The notes beneath the pieces were generated by a model. The model did not search any database, had not been told where the DNA came from, and saw only the letters and a program-made list of their open reading frames with translations. The position numbers and the translations under genes were made by a program. A stretch of 64,000 bases of DNA, taken from the NCBI RefSeq assembly GCF_001570905.1, contig NZ_BCSO01000003.1, forward strand, positions 62,001 to 126,000, read 5' to 3'. Positions 8,909 through 17,161 of the stretch are shown piece by piece; positions within the stretch are counted from its first letter, which is position 1, and each line of letters opens with the position of its first letter. The stretch is from [Zimmermannella] alba NBRC 15616. GTDB lineage: Bacteria; Actinomycetota; Actinomycetes; Actinomycetales; Microbacteriaceae.

Positions 8909-9792
8909 CACTTCACTCCGTACAGTTCGAGGGTCGGTTTGATCGACTCGGGCGGCCCGTCGACTCGAGGCGTGAACTTCTCGAGCGTGCCGTACGCCAT
9001 AATGCGTTCCGCGGTCGACCAGTAAGGGTTGCAGGACTGCAGCGTGATGATGCTCTCGCCCGGCGTGGCTTCGGGATGGTGCGGCACCGGCGCGACCGCA
9101 TCGATCGCCGCCGGCGGCAGGTACTCGCTCGAGCGGTAGCTGTAGGTGTACCAGCCGGCACTCGTCTCAACGATGATCTCGTCGCCGAGCTTGAGTTCGT
9201 GGATGCGCTGCATCGGCGCACCGTACGCGAGGCGGTGTCCCGCGATCGCGAAGTTGCCGGGTTCGCCGGGCATCGCCGAATCCGGGTAGTGGCCGATGTT
9301 GTCGCTGAGGACGGCGGAGTAGTCGGTGCCCTGCGCAATCGGACGCATGTAGTCGGCGCCAAACTCGGGGACGTAGAGGATCGCGAAGCGCTGCGCGTCG
9401 AGCACGGGTGCGTCACCGAGGGGCACACCCTGCGCATCAACCTGCTGTCCGCCCGCGTTTTCGGCGAGCTGCTGACTGAGCTGGCTGGAGGCCTCGTTCT
9501 GGTGGCGGCCGACGATGATGTCGTTGAGCCAGTACTTCCATCCCACGAAGCAAAGCATGATGACGCCGAAGGTCATGAGGAGCTCACCGAGCACGCCGAC
9601 GACGGTGATGCGTGGGCGGCGCTTCGTGGCCGGTGCCTTCTTTGCTGCGGCCTGGCTGCGTCCCGATCCCCCGCTTCCAGCGGATGCGGCTCGGGCGCGG
9701 GCATCCCGACGCGTGAGGGGTGCGTCGTCCGAGTTCGAGAGTCCCAAAAGCTCGTCGAAGTCGCCGCGCTCGCTGCCCGAAGATGCTGCCAT
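8908..9792 (-). CDS. Class E-like sortase
   Basis: The 294-residue protein has a charged Ala/Ser-rich cytoplasmic N-terminus of about 60 residues, a membrane helix (VLGELLMTFGVIMLCFVG) and an extracellular sortase domain. The catalytic triad is visible: His186 in AIAGHR, Cys254 in ITLQSC and Arg263 in TAERI. Class E sortases usually read TLTTC, so TLQSC is a mild variant. Sortases cleave a sorting motif on secreted proteins and link them to peptidoglycan. No obvious substrate with an LAXTG-type signal is encoded in this window. The ATG at 9792 is preceded by a -10-like TACACT seven bases upstream and no ribosome site, suggesting a leaderless transcript. Confidence 0.9.
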   Translation of the reverse strand: MAASSGSERGDFDELLGLSNSDDAPLTRRDARARAASAGSGGSGRSQAAAKKAPATKRRPRITVVGVLGELLMTFGVIMLCFVGWKYWLNDIIVGRHQNEASSQLSQQLAENAGGQQVDAQGVPLGDAPVLDAQRFAILYVPEFGADYMRPIAQGTDYSAVLSDNIGHYPDSAMPGEPGNFAIAGHRLAYGAPMQRIHELKLGDEIIVETSAGWYTYSYRSSEYLPPAAIDAVAPVPHHPEATPGESIITLQSCNPYWSTAERIMAYGTLEKFTPRVDGPPESIKPTLELYGVK

Positions 9793-9798
9793 GAAGTC

Positions 9799-9814
9799 CA
9801 GTGTAGGTACACTG
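9799..9814. promoter_or_regulatory. Symmetric divergent promoter between sortase and crgA
   Basis: The sequence CAGTGTA-GG-TACACTG is a perfect palindrome lying 7 bases from the ATG of both divergent genes. On each strand it supplies a TACACT hexamer 7 bases before the start codon, where a -10 element of a leaderless gene should lie. Neither gene has a ribosome site. The two -10 elements are back to back, so firing in one direction should occlude the other. Confidence 0.6.
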
Positions 9815-9820
9815 TCCCCT

Positions 9821-10357
9821 ATGCCCCGTGAGCACACCGACGCCGAGGACACTGAGCTCGAGCGAACTGACGACATCGACCCGACGACCGTTGACGACGA
9901 GTCGACGGTGGATGCTGCCTCGGAGGACACCGAGGCGCTGAGCGACGAGGCTGCAGAGACCGAGGTCGAGGCAGAAGCTGACGTCGCCGCTGGTGCCACG
10001 AGCACCGAGAAGGCTTCGAAGAAGCTCAAGGGTTCGAAGGCAACGTCGAAGGCCGAGAAGTCCGCTGCGAAGGCGAAGACTCCGGCCGGCTCGAAGAAGC
10101 ACCACTCCTCGGCGGAGTCCGCGATGGCTGCTGCTGCGAAGGCGCAGAAGCGTCAGAAGCCGCCGCGCGACCCGAACACGAACGCGCCGTGGTTCAAGCC
10201 GGTCATGTTCGGCTTCCTCATCATCGGCTTCCTGTGGATCCTCGTGTACTACCTCTCGAACGGCCGCCTGCCGGTTCAGGAGATCGGTGCCTGGAACATC
10301 CTCGTCGGCTTCGGCATTGCCTTCGTCGGCTTCGTGATGACCACAAATTGGAAATAG
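9821..10357 (+). CDS. crgA: Cell division protein CrgA with a long N-terminal extension
   Basis: The last 85 residues match the CrgA family: a basic segment, a first membrane helix (MFGFLIIGFLWILVYYLS), the conserved loop GRLPVQEIGAWN and a second helix ending in TTNWK. CrgA interacts with FtsZ, FtsQ, FtsI and related proteins and helps place the divisome. Typical CrgA is 80-95 residues. This one has 178, with an acidic stretch (residues 1-60) followed by a Lys/Ala/Ser-rich stretch (60-115) before the family domain. The first ATG is preceded by TACACT rather than a ribosome site. An internal start would give a normal-size protein, but I saw no well-placed ATG with a ribosome site until residue 107. 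Confidence 0.9.
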   Translation: MPREHTDAEDTELERTDDIDPTTVDDESTVDAASEDTEALSDEAAETEVEAEADVAAGATSTEKASKKLKGSKATSKAEKSAAKAKTPAGSKKHHSSAESAMAAAAKAQKRQKPPRDPNTNAPWFKPVMFGFLIIGFLWILVYYLSNGRLPVQEIGAWNILVGFGIAFVGFVMTTNWK

Positions 10358-10390
10358 CTTCGCCCGGTTCAACCGGGCATCCCACGCAAG

Positions 10391-10410
10391 CGGCGTCCTT
10401 CGGGACGCCG
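10391..10410 (+). terminator. Terminator of crgA
   Basis: An 8-base perfect stem (CGGCGTCC with its complement) closes on a TTCG tetraloop and is followed by GTTTCG, 33 bases after the crgA stop. Confidence 0.75.
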
Positions 10411-10707
10411 TTTCGCGTTTCGGTGGGATGCGATTCGCGGATGCGCTGCGACGGAAGGCGAGAGGATGCTGCGCTGCCGCCACCCCAACCTTCAACCTTC
10501 AGGTGACGCGACTCAGAACCGTGGACAACTCAGGCATTCTTCCCCAGTTCTCCACTGAATTACCACCGTGTAGTTCTCCCCAATGTGAATAAGCCTGTGG
10601 ATAACTTTGGGAGCTGGGTGAAGGGATGCGAAGCGTCAGCATCCACGCACCCACAAGCGGGCACACGAAACCGACGTGTTCCGCATGAACACGCGGCAGT
10701 TCGACCG
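10411..10707. other. Gene-free gap between crgA and the rhomboid gene
   Basis: No gene is visible. The gap contains one perfect DnaA box (TGTGGATAA at 10596-10604) and a hairpin CGTGTTC-CGCAT-GAACACG at 10675-10693, just after the stop of the converging rhomboid gene, which could end its transcript. A second perfect DnaA box lies inside the rhomboid gene at 10823-10831. Several GGATGC/GCATCC words occur. Confidence 0.5.
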
Positions 10708-11811
10708 TTAGACGGCCGTCATCCCGGTGAAGGCGAGCGGGATGAACTGGACGGCGGCGATGAGCGCCATGGCGAGCAGCATCGACAGCCACACACCCGA
10801 TCCGATGCGCTTGCCGCGTGAGTTATCCACATCCCGGAGCATGAGCCAGCCGACGAGGATGCCGACGAGGAATCCACCGAGGTGCGCCTGCCAGGAGGAG
10901 CCGCCGAAGAAGAAGCCGAGCCCGAGGTTGATCGCGACGAGCACGATGAGCGCGGTCGGGTTGAGTTTGGCGCGGCGCATGATGACGAGGTACGCGCCCA
11001 TGAGGCCGAACACGGCACCGGATGCGCCGATGACGGCGTGCATGGGGGCGAGGAAGGCGACCGCTGTGGCACCGCCGATCGCGGTCACGATGAAGATGAT
11101 CCAGTAGCGCCATCCACCGAGCACCTCTTCAACCGCCCGGCCAAAGATCCACAGGCTCAGGAGGTTGAAGGCGAAGTGGAGGAGTCCGCCGTGCACGAAG
11201 GCGTAGCTGAGGAATCGCCAGAGTTCGAATCCGAGCCACGGCACGATGACCCGGTCGACGCGGAACAGGAGCGCGTCGCCAATCGGGTCGCCGGGCAGGA
11301 CGAAGGACAGCAACAGCTGCGGAATCGTGACAGCACCGATGAGCAGCATCGACCACGTGTACGCGCGCTCAGCAGCAAGCTTTGGCCCGACGAGGCGCTC
11401 AAACCAGGAGCCGCTGCGCGGTCTCGACCGGCGAGACGTTCGCTGCTTTTTCGGTTTGGGCCCGCTCGCTTCGAGGAAGCGGGATGAGGTGGGGCGGCCC
11501 ACCGGCGGCAGAAACTCGCTGAACCCGCCGTCCTCATCCGGCTCAAGTCCAGTCGAGGATGAGTCACTGCTGTCCTTGCCGCCGAACATGGAACGCAAAC
11601 GCCCGCCACCCGCGGACTGCCCCGGCTCCCGACCGGCCATGCAGTCGGGGCAGAGGACACCCACGGGGGCGGGCGTTTGACATTCCGGGCACACGGTTCG
11701 CGTGCACCGCTGGCAGAGCACGAAGCTCAGACGGTCGGCGTGACGGTAGCAGTAGTCATCGCGGCTGGCGTTCCATGTGCTGCCAGTGGATGTCGTGGGG
11801 CCGTCGTTCAC
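10708..11811 (-). CDS. Rhomboid-family intramembrane serine protease with N-terminal zinc-finger-like segment
   Basis: This 367-residue protein has six or seven hydrophobic segments in its C-terminal two-thirds. The catalytic serine lies in GASG (S264) and the histidine in AHLGG (H310). The first 60 residues contain a cysteine/histidine-rich pattern (CYRH, CQRC, CPEC, CPDC), likely a small zinc-binding domain, followed by a charged linker. Rhomboids cleave membrane helices within the bilayer; the substrates here are unknown. Rhomboids with this zinc-binding N-terminus are common in actinobacteria near the kinase and cyclophilin cluster. The first ATG at 11811 includes the complete cysteine motif. 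Confidence 0.92.
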   Translation of the reverse strand: MNDGPTTSTGSTWNASRDDYCYRHADRLSFVLCQRCTRTVCPECQTPAPVGVLCPDCMAGREPGQSAGGGRLRSMFGGKDSSDSSSTGLEPDEDGGFSEFLPPVGRPTSSRFLEASGPKPKKQRTSRRSRPRSGSWFERLVGPKLAAERAYTWSMLLIGAVTIPQLLLSFVLPGDPIGDALLFRVDRVIVPWLGFELWRFLSYAFVHGGLLHFAFNLLSLWIFGRAVEEVLGGWRYWIIFIVTAIGGATAVAFLAPMHAVIGASGAVFGLMGAYLVIMRRAKLNPTALIVLVAINLGLGFFFGGSSWQAHLGGFLVGILVGWLMLRDVDNSRGKRIGSGVWLSMLLAMALIAAVQFIPLAFTGMTAV

Positions 11812-11844
11812 CGTGTTGTTGAGCTTGCGTTGAAAAGGGAGTAA

Positions 11845-12384
11845 CTAGATCGTGTCGATGTCGATGTGCTCGATGACGACGTCCTCGACCGGCTTGTCAT
11901 TGGCGCCGGTGCGGACGCGCTCGATCTTGTTCACAACCTCGCGCGAAGCCTCGTCGGCAACCTCACCGAAGATGGTGTGCTTGCCCTGGAGCCACGTGGT
12001 GGGCTGGGTCGTGATGAAGAACTGCGAGCCGTTCGTACCGCTGCCGAGCTGCTTGCCGGCGTTGGCCATGGCGAGCAGGTAGGGCTTCTGGAAGGTGAGC
12101 TCCGGGTGGATTTCGTCGTCGAAGGTGTAGCCGGGGCCGCCCATGCCGGTGCCCGTCGGGTCGCCACCCTGGATCATGAAGTCGGGGATGATGCGGTGGA
12201 AGATGACGCCGTCGTAGAGGGGCGTGTTCTTCTTCTCGCCGGTGCGCGGGTCGGCCCATTCCTGGGAGCCCGAGGCGAGACCGATGAAGTTCTTCACGGT
12301 GTGCGGCGCGTGGTTGCCGAAGAGCTCGACCTTGATGTCGCCGTGGTTCGTGTGAATCGTCGCGAGTGCAGTTGCGATGGACAT
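11845..12384 (-). CDS. Cyclophilin-type peptidyl-prolyl cis-trans isomerase
   Basis: This 179-residue single-domain cyclophilin has no signal peptide, so it is cytoplasmic. Family motifs are present: FHRIIPDFMIQGGD, the GSQFFIT segment and an HTIFGEV segment. It speeds proline isomerisation in folding proteins and resembles mycobacterial PpiA. The ATG at 12384 is preceded by GGGAGA at proper spacing; the frame stays open upstream to 12492 without a better start. It lies 33 bases upstream of the rhomboid gene on the same strand, so the two may share a transcript. Confidence 0.93.
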   Translation of the reverse strand: MSIATALATIHTNHGDIKVELFGNHAPHTVKNFIGLASGSQEWADPRTGEKKNTPLYDGVIFHRIIPDFMIQGGDPTGTGMGGPGYTFDDEIHPELTFQKPYLLAMANAGKQLGSGTNGSQFFITTQPTTWLQGKHTIFGEVADEASREVVNKIERVRTGANDKPVEDVVIEHIDIDTI

Positions 12385-12598
12385 GCCCAGATTCTCCCAT
12401 AGCCCCAGCTGAGAATGCCGTTCGTTTCGGAAGGCATCCCCTCGCCGAAAGGGATAGGCACGCGCACGCGCGCGTGGTACCGCTCTGTCCAACGGGTGAA
12501 TTCCTCGTGTCCCAGGCGATCGCTGGGCTTGGACTCAGCTTCAGCCCACCTTGCTCGTGTCAGGATTGAGGCACGAACTGACCGTCTCGGAGGTAGAG

Positions 12599-13348
12599 AT
12601 GAACCTGTCCCGCAAGAACCAGCGCCAGATCAAGCGCCTGCGCAAGGACGCCGCCAAGCTCTGGGCGGAGCAGCAGGCGGTCAACGAGCGCGCCGCTGAA
12701 CTGCTCGGTAAGGCGAAGCACCAGGCCGTTGTCCTCGGTGAGTCTGAGCTCATCCCGGCAGTGAAGAGTGCCTACGACGCAAACCTGCGCCCCGGCTTTG
12801 AGCACGGCCTCGCAGTTGCTCGTGACGCCGCGGACGACGCCCGCATCCGCTTCAACGGCAAGGTCCTCCCGGCCGCGGCAACGCTCGCCGGTTCGATCGC
12901 CGGTGGCCTTGCTGCCCTCAACAAGGAGCACAAGGAGCTCGGCCTCAAGGACACCGCGAAGACCGCAAAGAAGACGAGCAAGGCGCTTGAGCATCACGCG
13001 AAGGCTGCCGTCAAGGAGTACAACCGCAAGACCGGTAAGGGCGGCATCGGTGCAGGTGGCTGGGTTGCCATCGGTGCCGGTGTTGCAGCTCTCGCCGCGA
13101 TTGGTTACGCCCTCTGGCAGACCTTCCGCGCAGACGACGACCTCTGGATCGCCGACGAAGAGCTCGACGCGCCCATCACTACGGTGAAGCCGGCCGACGC
13201 CTCGCGCATCTCGGAGGGTGATACCGTCTCGGACGCACAGCCGAAGCACCTCGGCGGCTCCGCAGAGGACGCCATCCCCAGCCACTCGACCATCGAGCAC
13301 GCTGAGGGCGAGGGCATCGACGTCCAGAAGCCTGTCACCGACAAGTAA
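12599..13348 (+). CDS. Conserved hypothetical single-pass membrane protein
   Basis: The 249-residue protein begins with a highly charged helical stretch rich in Lys, Arg, Ala and Glu (about residues 1-130), likely coiled-coil or amphipathic. A Gly/Ala-rich membrane segment near residues 158-180 (GGWVAIGAGVAALAAIGYAL) and an acidic C-terminal tail follow. I do not recognise a named family. The ATG at 12599 has GGAGG six bases upstream. It stands alone between a divergent cyclophilin gene and a convergent NUDIX gene and ends in a strong terminator. It could be a membrane-anchored structural or DNA-associated protein, but nothing in the sequence decides this. Confidence 0.8.
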   Translation: MNLSRKNQRQIKRLRKDAAKLWAEQQAVNERAAELLGKAKHQAVVLGESELIPAVKSAYDANLRPGFEHGLAVARDAADDARIRFNGKVLPAAATLAGSIAGGLAALNKEHKELGLKDTAKTAKKTSKALEHHAKAAVKEYNRKTGKGGIGAGGWVAIGAGVAALAAIGYALWQTFRADDDLWIADEELDAPITTVKPADASRISEGDTVSDAQPKHLGGSAEDAIPSHSTIEHAEGEGIDVQKPVTDK

Positions 13349-13370
13349 GGCTTCAGCGCACACACGCTTG

Positions 13371-13406
13371 ACGGCGGGGCATCCGGAATACCGGGTGCCC
13401 CGCCGT
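13371..13406 (+). terminator. Terminator after the hypothetical membrane protein
   Basis: A G+C-rich stem (ACGGCGGGGC paired with GCCCCGCCGT, continuing through CCGG/CCGG) closes on a short loop and is followed by TGTATT. Confidence 0.8.
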
Positions 13407-13511
13407 TGTATTGTGCGTCGGCGCATGGGGATGCGGGACGTGGGTCGGCGCGGCGTTGACGCGAGGGTTGCGTAGATGCTGGGTCGCGAGACGTCGCGAC
13501 GCCGGAGACCG

Positions 13512-13946
13512 CTAGCGGAGCTGCCCGTTGGCGGGGCGCTCGGCAAGCATCCGAAGCCCCACGTCCACGAGGGATACGGTGCGCAGTTCAGCGATCTCGT
13601 CCATGCGGATCCAGGCTGCTTGATCGGTTGAGCCGCCGACTTCGTAGCGCAATTCGCCGCTCTTCACTGAGGCGCGGTACACGATACGAAGTGCCTGCAT
13701 GGGCGAGCGCGAACGACGGTCGCGGGCGGGGATGATGCGGGAGTCGATACCGAGCAGTTCGTCGATGGATGCGTGGTAGCCGGTCTCTTCCCAGATCTCA
13801 CGCACGGCCGCCTCGATCGGTGCCTCGCCAGGTTCGACGCCACCGCCGGGGAGCGTCCATCCGGAGCGTCCGCGCTCGTTCCAGTGCGCGAGGAGAATCT
13901 CATCGCCTCGGGTGATCACGCCATATGCGGCAAGCCGAACACGCAT
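13512..13946 (-). CDS. NUDIX hydrolase
   Basis: This 144-residue protein carries the complete Nudix box (GX5EX7REXXEEXG) at about residues 35-57: it starts GGGVEPGE and ends REIWEETGY. NUDIX enzymes cleave nucleoside diphosphates linked to another moiety. The substrate cannot be told from sequence; housecleaning of oxidised nucleotides or turnover of nucleotide sugars is possible. The ATG at 13946 begins MRVRLAAYGVI, the usual family start. It is monocistronic as far as can be seen. Confidence 0.9.
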   Translation of the reverse strand: MRVRLAAYGVITRGDEILLAHWNERGRSGWTLPGGGVEPGEAPIEAAVREIWEETGYHASIDELLGIDSRIIPARDRRSRSPMQALRIVYRASVKSGELRYEVGGSTDQAAWIRMDEIAELRTVSLVDVGLRMLAERPANGQLR

Positions 13947-14147
13947 TCGATCCCCGTTCCGCGATGTGTACCAAACACTTCATCGTACCGGGCGATGGGT
14001 GAACGTCATCCCGAATGCGGTCGTGTTCGGGTGGATGCGTGGGAACCGTGGTGTTTCGGGTGCTGAATCGTGACAGCGCTGTGGGAGCGCTGCGTCGTTT
14101 GCTCGTCGACGCCCACTCAGCCGGGCGCAGCCGCGAGTGAGCATCGC

Positions 14148-15782
14148 CTAGCCGCGGCGGTAGGCGATGCGTCCCTCGACCACCGTCGCCATGACGGTAA
14201 TGTCGGCAAATGCCTGCGGATCAATGGCGAAGGGGTCGCCCGCAAACACCGTGAAGTCCGCCGCGCTGCCCACCTCGAGCGATCCGCCGTTCCAGTCGAT
14301 CGAGCGGGCACCGTTGTGGCTCGCACTTTCGATCGCCGCCGAGACCGAGATCGCCTGCTCGGGGCCGATCTGCAGCGAGTCAGGTTCGTTGTGGCGGCGG
14401 CGAAGGGCAGCGTCCGCAATGGTTCCGCGCGGGTCGAAGGGCGCAATCGGCCAGTCAGAACCGAGCGCGACGGTGACGCCGCCGCGGCGGACATCGCCGA
14501 TGCGCCAGCCGAGGTTCACACGCTCATCGCCAAGGCGCTCCGACCAGGTGTCCTGGCGGTAGGGATCCGTGTAGAGCGTGCAGTGCGTCGGCTGCATGCT
14601 TGCGACGATGCCGTGCTTGGCCATGAGCTCGATCACCTCGTCGGCAACCACCTCGAGGTGTTCGATGCGGTGAGTGATCGAGCCATCGAGCGTGGCAAGG
14701 GTTTCGGCTGCGTAGCGCACGCCGCGGTCGCCGATGGCGTGGGTGGCAGTTGCGATGCCGGCCTCGTGGCACTGACGGATGCGACGTGCGTACAGCTCCG
14801 GGTCCGACCAGGTGGAACCGAGGCACTCCCCCTGCGAGTCGGGGTGCTCAAGCCAGGCGCTGCCGCCGTCGATCGTACCGTCGATGAAGAACTTCATGCC
14901 CTCCACGCGCCAGCGGCGGCCGTGCGTGCCGATCTTCGCGATCGTCGCGTCCACCTCGTCGTCGGACTGTCGCGGTTCACACCACGGCGAGATGCGCAGG
15001 CGCACGGGAAGATCGCGCTCGTGCTCAATCGTTTCAAGCATCTCGAGGGCGTTCGGGGTGCGGAGGTCCAGCGCGTGCACCTGGGTGATGCCGGTCGCGG
15101 CCATCTCGTCGAAGAGGGCCGAGAGGCGTTCTGCCTGTTCCTCGATGGGTGGCGTGGGAGCAAAGGGGCGAACCGTGTCGATCGCCGAGAACTCGAGGAG
15201 GTATCCGCTTGGGCGGCCGTCTGGTCGGGAGGTGATCTCGGAGCCGTCGGCGAAGGTGACCCCCGCGGTGACCCCCGCGATGCGGAGCGATTCATCCGAG
15301 ACGATCGCTGAGTGCGCGTCAAACATCGTCACCCACGCTGCGCGGGATGCGCCTGCCGCCTCGGTGAGGAAGTCGTTCGTGATGGGTCCGTCGAACACGG
15401 CCGGGTCGAGGCCGTAGCCGAAAAGCCATTCGTCATCCGCCAGCCCTTCCTGCTCGGTGCGCAGGCGAGTGATGACCTCCTCGAGCGTGTCCGCTCCGGC
15501 AAGATCGCAGCCGCGGATCATCTCGAGACCCCAGATCGGATGCGAGTGCGCGTCGATGAGCCCCGGCGTCAGAGTCGCGTCGCCGAAGTCGATGACGTGC
15601 ACGCTCGCTTCAGCCGGTGCGAGGTCTCGCGCGCGGCCGACGGCACGAACAACGCCGTCGACGACGAGCACGCCGGCGCCGCCGTCGATGAGGGTGCCTG
15701 CCTGCTCACCTTCCTGGCCTTCGGTGGTCGTGGGGATCCACACGCGCTCGGCGAGGTAAAGGACACGGGATGCTGCTGACAC
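14148..15782 (-). CDS. Amidohydrolase family 3 protein (YtcJ-like)
   Basis: The 544-residue metal-dependent hydrolase has the N-terminal metal site DAHSHP, a central lysine/histidine region and HAIGDRG, typical of YtcJ-like amidohydrolases (amidohydrolase 3 family). It lacks a signal peptide and should be cytoplasmic. These enzymes hydrolyse C-N bonds in varied substrates, so I do not name one. The GTG at 15782 was chosen for its CAAGGAG ribosome site 5 bases upstream; an ATG at 15806 would add eight residues. A LacI-type gene diverges from it, and the gap holds an operator-like palindrome also found before the permease gene at 17162. The three genes probably form one catabolic unit. Confidence 0.87.
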   Translation of the reverse strand: MSAASRVLYLAERVWIPTTTEGQEGEQAGTLIDGGAGVLVVDGVVRAVGRARDLAPAEASVHVIDFGDATLTPGLIDAHSHPIWGLEMIRGCDLAGADTLEEVITRLRTEQEGLADDEWLFGYGLDPAVFDGPITNDFLTEAAGASRAAWVTMFDAHSAIVSDESLRIAGVTAGVTFADGSEITSRPDGRPSGYLLEFSAIDTVRPFAPTPPIEEQAERLSALFDEMAATGITQVHALDLRTPNALEMLETIEHERDLPVRLRISPWCEPRQSDDEVDATIAKIGTHGRRWRVEGMKFFIDGTIDGGSAWLEHPDSQGECLGSTWSDPELYARRIRQCHEAGIATATHAIGDRGVRYAAETLATLDGSITHRIEHLEVVADEVIELMAKHGIVASMQPTHCTLYTDPYRQDTWSERLGDERVNLGWRIGDVRRGGVTVALGSDWPIAPFDPRGTIADAALRRRHNEPDSLQIGPEQAISVSAAIESASHNGARSIDWNGGSLEVGSAADFTVFAGDPFAIDPQAFADITVMATVVEGRIAYRRG

Positions 15783-15848
15783 GGCGACTCCTTGCACTGC
15801 GGTCATCGTTGACCAGTCCGCGATGGCACAGGCACGACATCGCGAGAA

Positions 15849-15862
15849 CTAAATCGTGTTAG
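15849..15862. promoter_or_regulatory. Probable LacI-family operator (amidohydrolase/regulator gap)
   Basis: CTAAATCGTGTTAG is an imperfect palindrome with the central CG typical of LacI-family operators. It lies between the divergent amidohydrolase and LacI-type genes. A close match (GCTAAAACGATTCCG) occurs at 17067 before the permease gene; the shared core on the same strand sense is AATCGTKTTAGCAA. Confidence 0.65.
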
Positions 15863-15952
15863 CAAGGGAAGGTACCGGGTTCTCCACAGCCCGGTCAAGC
15901 TACCTGTGGAGAAATCCCGCGACATCCCGGCGAAGTTGCTACCTTTCACGGC

Positions 15953-17044
15953 ATGAACGGCACTCCACGAAACTCACGGGCGACCCTCACTGATGTCGCG
16001 TCCCTCGCGGGCGTCTCGCGGACCGCAGCGTCGTTCGCGCTCAACGGCAGCGGCCGGGTGTCCCAGGCGACCATCAAGAAGGTCCACGACGCCGCCCGCA
16101 AGCTCAATTACACGCCAAACACAGTGGCGCGGAACCTCCGAGGCGCACGTCTTGGCATGATTGCGCTGCACCTTCCGCCCGACGCTTCAAGCTTTGTTTA
16201 CTACTCGGAGATCACCGGCGGCGTCGTGGATGCCGCGAGCGCAGAGGGCGTGCTCGTCGTGCATTTGCCGACTGATCCGAAGCACGTGGAGCAGGCACTC
16301 CTCCAGGTCGACGGCGTCATCGTCGTGGATGCGACCGACAACGACCCGAGCCTCGCCACGATCCTCAGCAGCTCGCTCCCGGTCGTCGCGGGCGAAGCGA
16401 CACCGGCGCTGCTGCCGGCTCCCGATGTCGTGATCGCCTCTGATCACCGGGCTGGTATCCAGCAGTTGCTCAATCACCTCGAGGCCCGCGGATGCACGTT
16501 CCCGGCACTCATCGCGCCGCATGCGACCACCGCGTGGACGCGTGAGACGCGCAGCGGCTACCAGGAGTGGTGCCGCCAGCGAGGTATCCCGGTCGAGATC
16601 GTCGACACGAGTTTTCCGAGCAAGCCGGACGAGGTTCAGATCGCCACCGATGATCTCTTGCGGCAGGTTCCCGAGATCGACGGCGTCATCACGCTCACGG
16701 ACGGCACGGTCTTCACAGCCATCACGACCGCCCTCGCCCACGGCCGCACGATCGGCAAGGACTTCCTCGTCGCATCCGCTGTTGACTCGATTTTGCTCGA
16801 GCACACGACCCCGTCGGTGACGGCCCTTGACCTCACTCCGCACGTATTCGGTGAACGCTGCACGAGGGAGTTGCTGCAACGGATTCGCGGGGCTGCGACT
16901 GGTTCCAGCGCAGGCACCGCGAGCGCCAACTCCAAGCCCCGCACGCTCAATCACCCGATCTCTCTCAACGTCCGTTCCTCGACGCGCGGTGAAGGCCTGA
17001 ACATGGAGATCTACCTCACGGGCCAGCGTTTGATCACGCCGTGA
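15953..17044 (+). CDS. LacI-family transcriptional regulator
   Basis: The 363-residue protein has an N-terminal helix-turn-helix (residues about 11-31, TLTDVASLAGVSRTAASFAL), the hinge-helix region NTVARNLRG and a periplasmic-binding-protein-like effector domain to about residue 310. The final 45 residues (Ser/Asn/Arg-rich) extend beyond the usual fold. It should bind the palindromes at 15849 and 17067 and control the amidohydrolase and the APC permease, probably as a repressor released by the transported compound. This regulatory model is inferred from shared sites and gene order. Confidence 0.93.
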   Translation: MNGTPRNSRATLTDVASLAGVSRTAASFALNGSGRVSQATIKKVHDAARKLNYTPNTVARNLRGARLGMIALHLPPDASSFVYYSEITGGVVDAASAEGVLVVHLPTDPKHVEQALLQVDGVIVVDATDNDPSLATILSSSLPVVAGEATPALLPAPDVVIASDHRAGIQQLLNHLEARGCTFPALIAPHATTAWTRETRSGYQEWCRQRGIPVEIVDTSFPSKPDEVQIATDDLLRQVPEIDGVITLTDGTVFTAITTALAHGRTIGKDFLVASAVDSILLEHTTPSVTALDLTPHVFGERCTRELLQRIRGAATGSSAGTASANSKPRTLNHPISLNVRSSTRGEGLNMEIYLTGQRLITP

Positions 17045-17066
17045 GTTCATTCCGATTGCTTGATTT

Positions 17067-17086
17067 GCTAAAACGATTCCGCTAAC
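17067..17086. promoter_or_regulatory. Probable LacI-family operator before the permease gene
   Basis: GCTAAAACGATTCC followed directly by GCTAAC matches the palindrome at 15849 (reverse complement core AATCGTTTTAGCAAA against AATCGTGTTAGCAAG). It is 76 bases before the permease GTG, a position where bound repressor would block transcription. Confidence 0.6.
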
Positions 17087-17161
17087 TTCTCTGGCAACGT
17101 CAACGACGACGTCGCGGTCCCTTCAACGACGAGGTGGAGCGCCCATCCCGAGGAGGCCATC

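Noticed and set aside
10596-10831. Two perfect DnaA boxes near and inside the rhomboid gene as a possible origin
   Set aside because: Only two boxes 220 bases apart, about 28 kb from dnaA, one of them in coding sequence. They are more likely chance sites or minor DnaA binding sites.
14070-15311. 413-residue open frame antisense to the amidohydrolase gene
   Set aside because: The Arg/Val/Asp-rich composition is a typical shadow; the minus-strand amidohydrolase has metal-site motifs and a good ribosome site.
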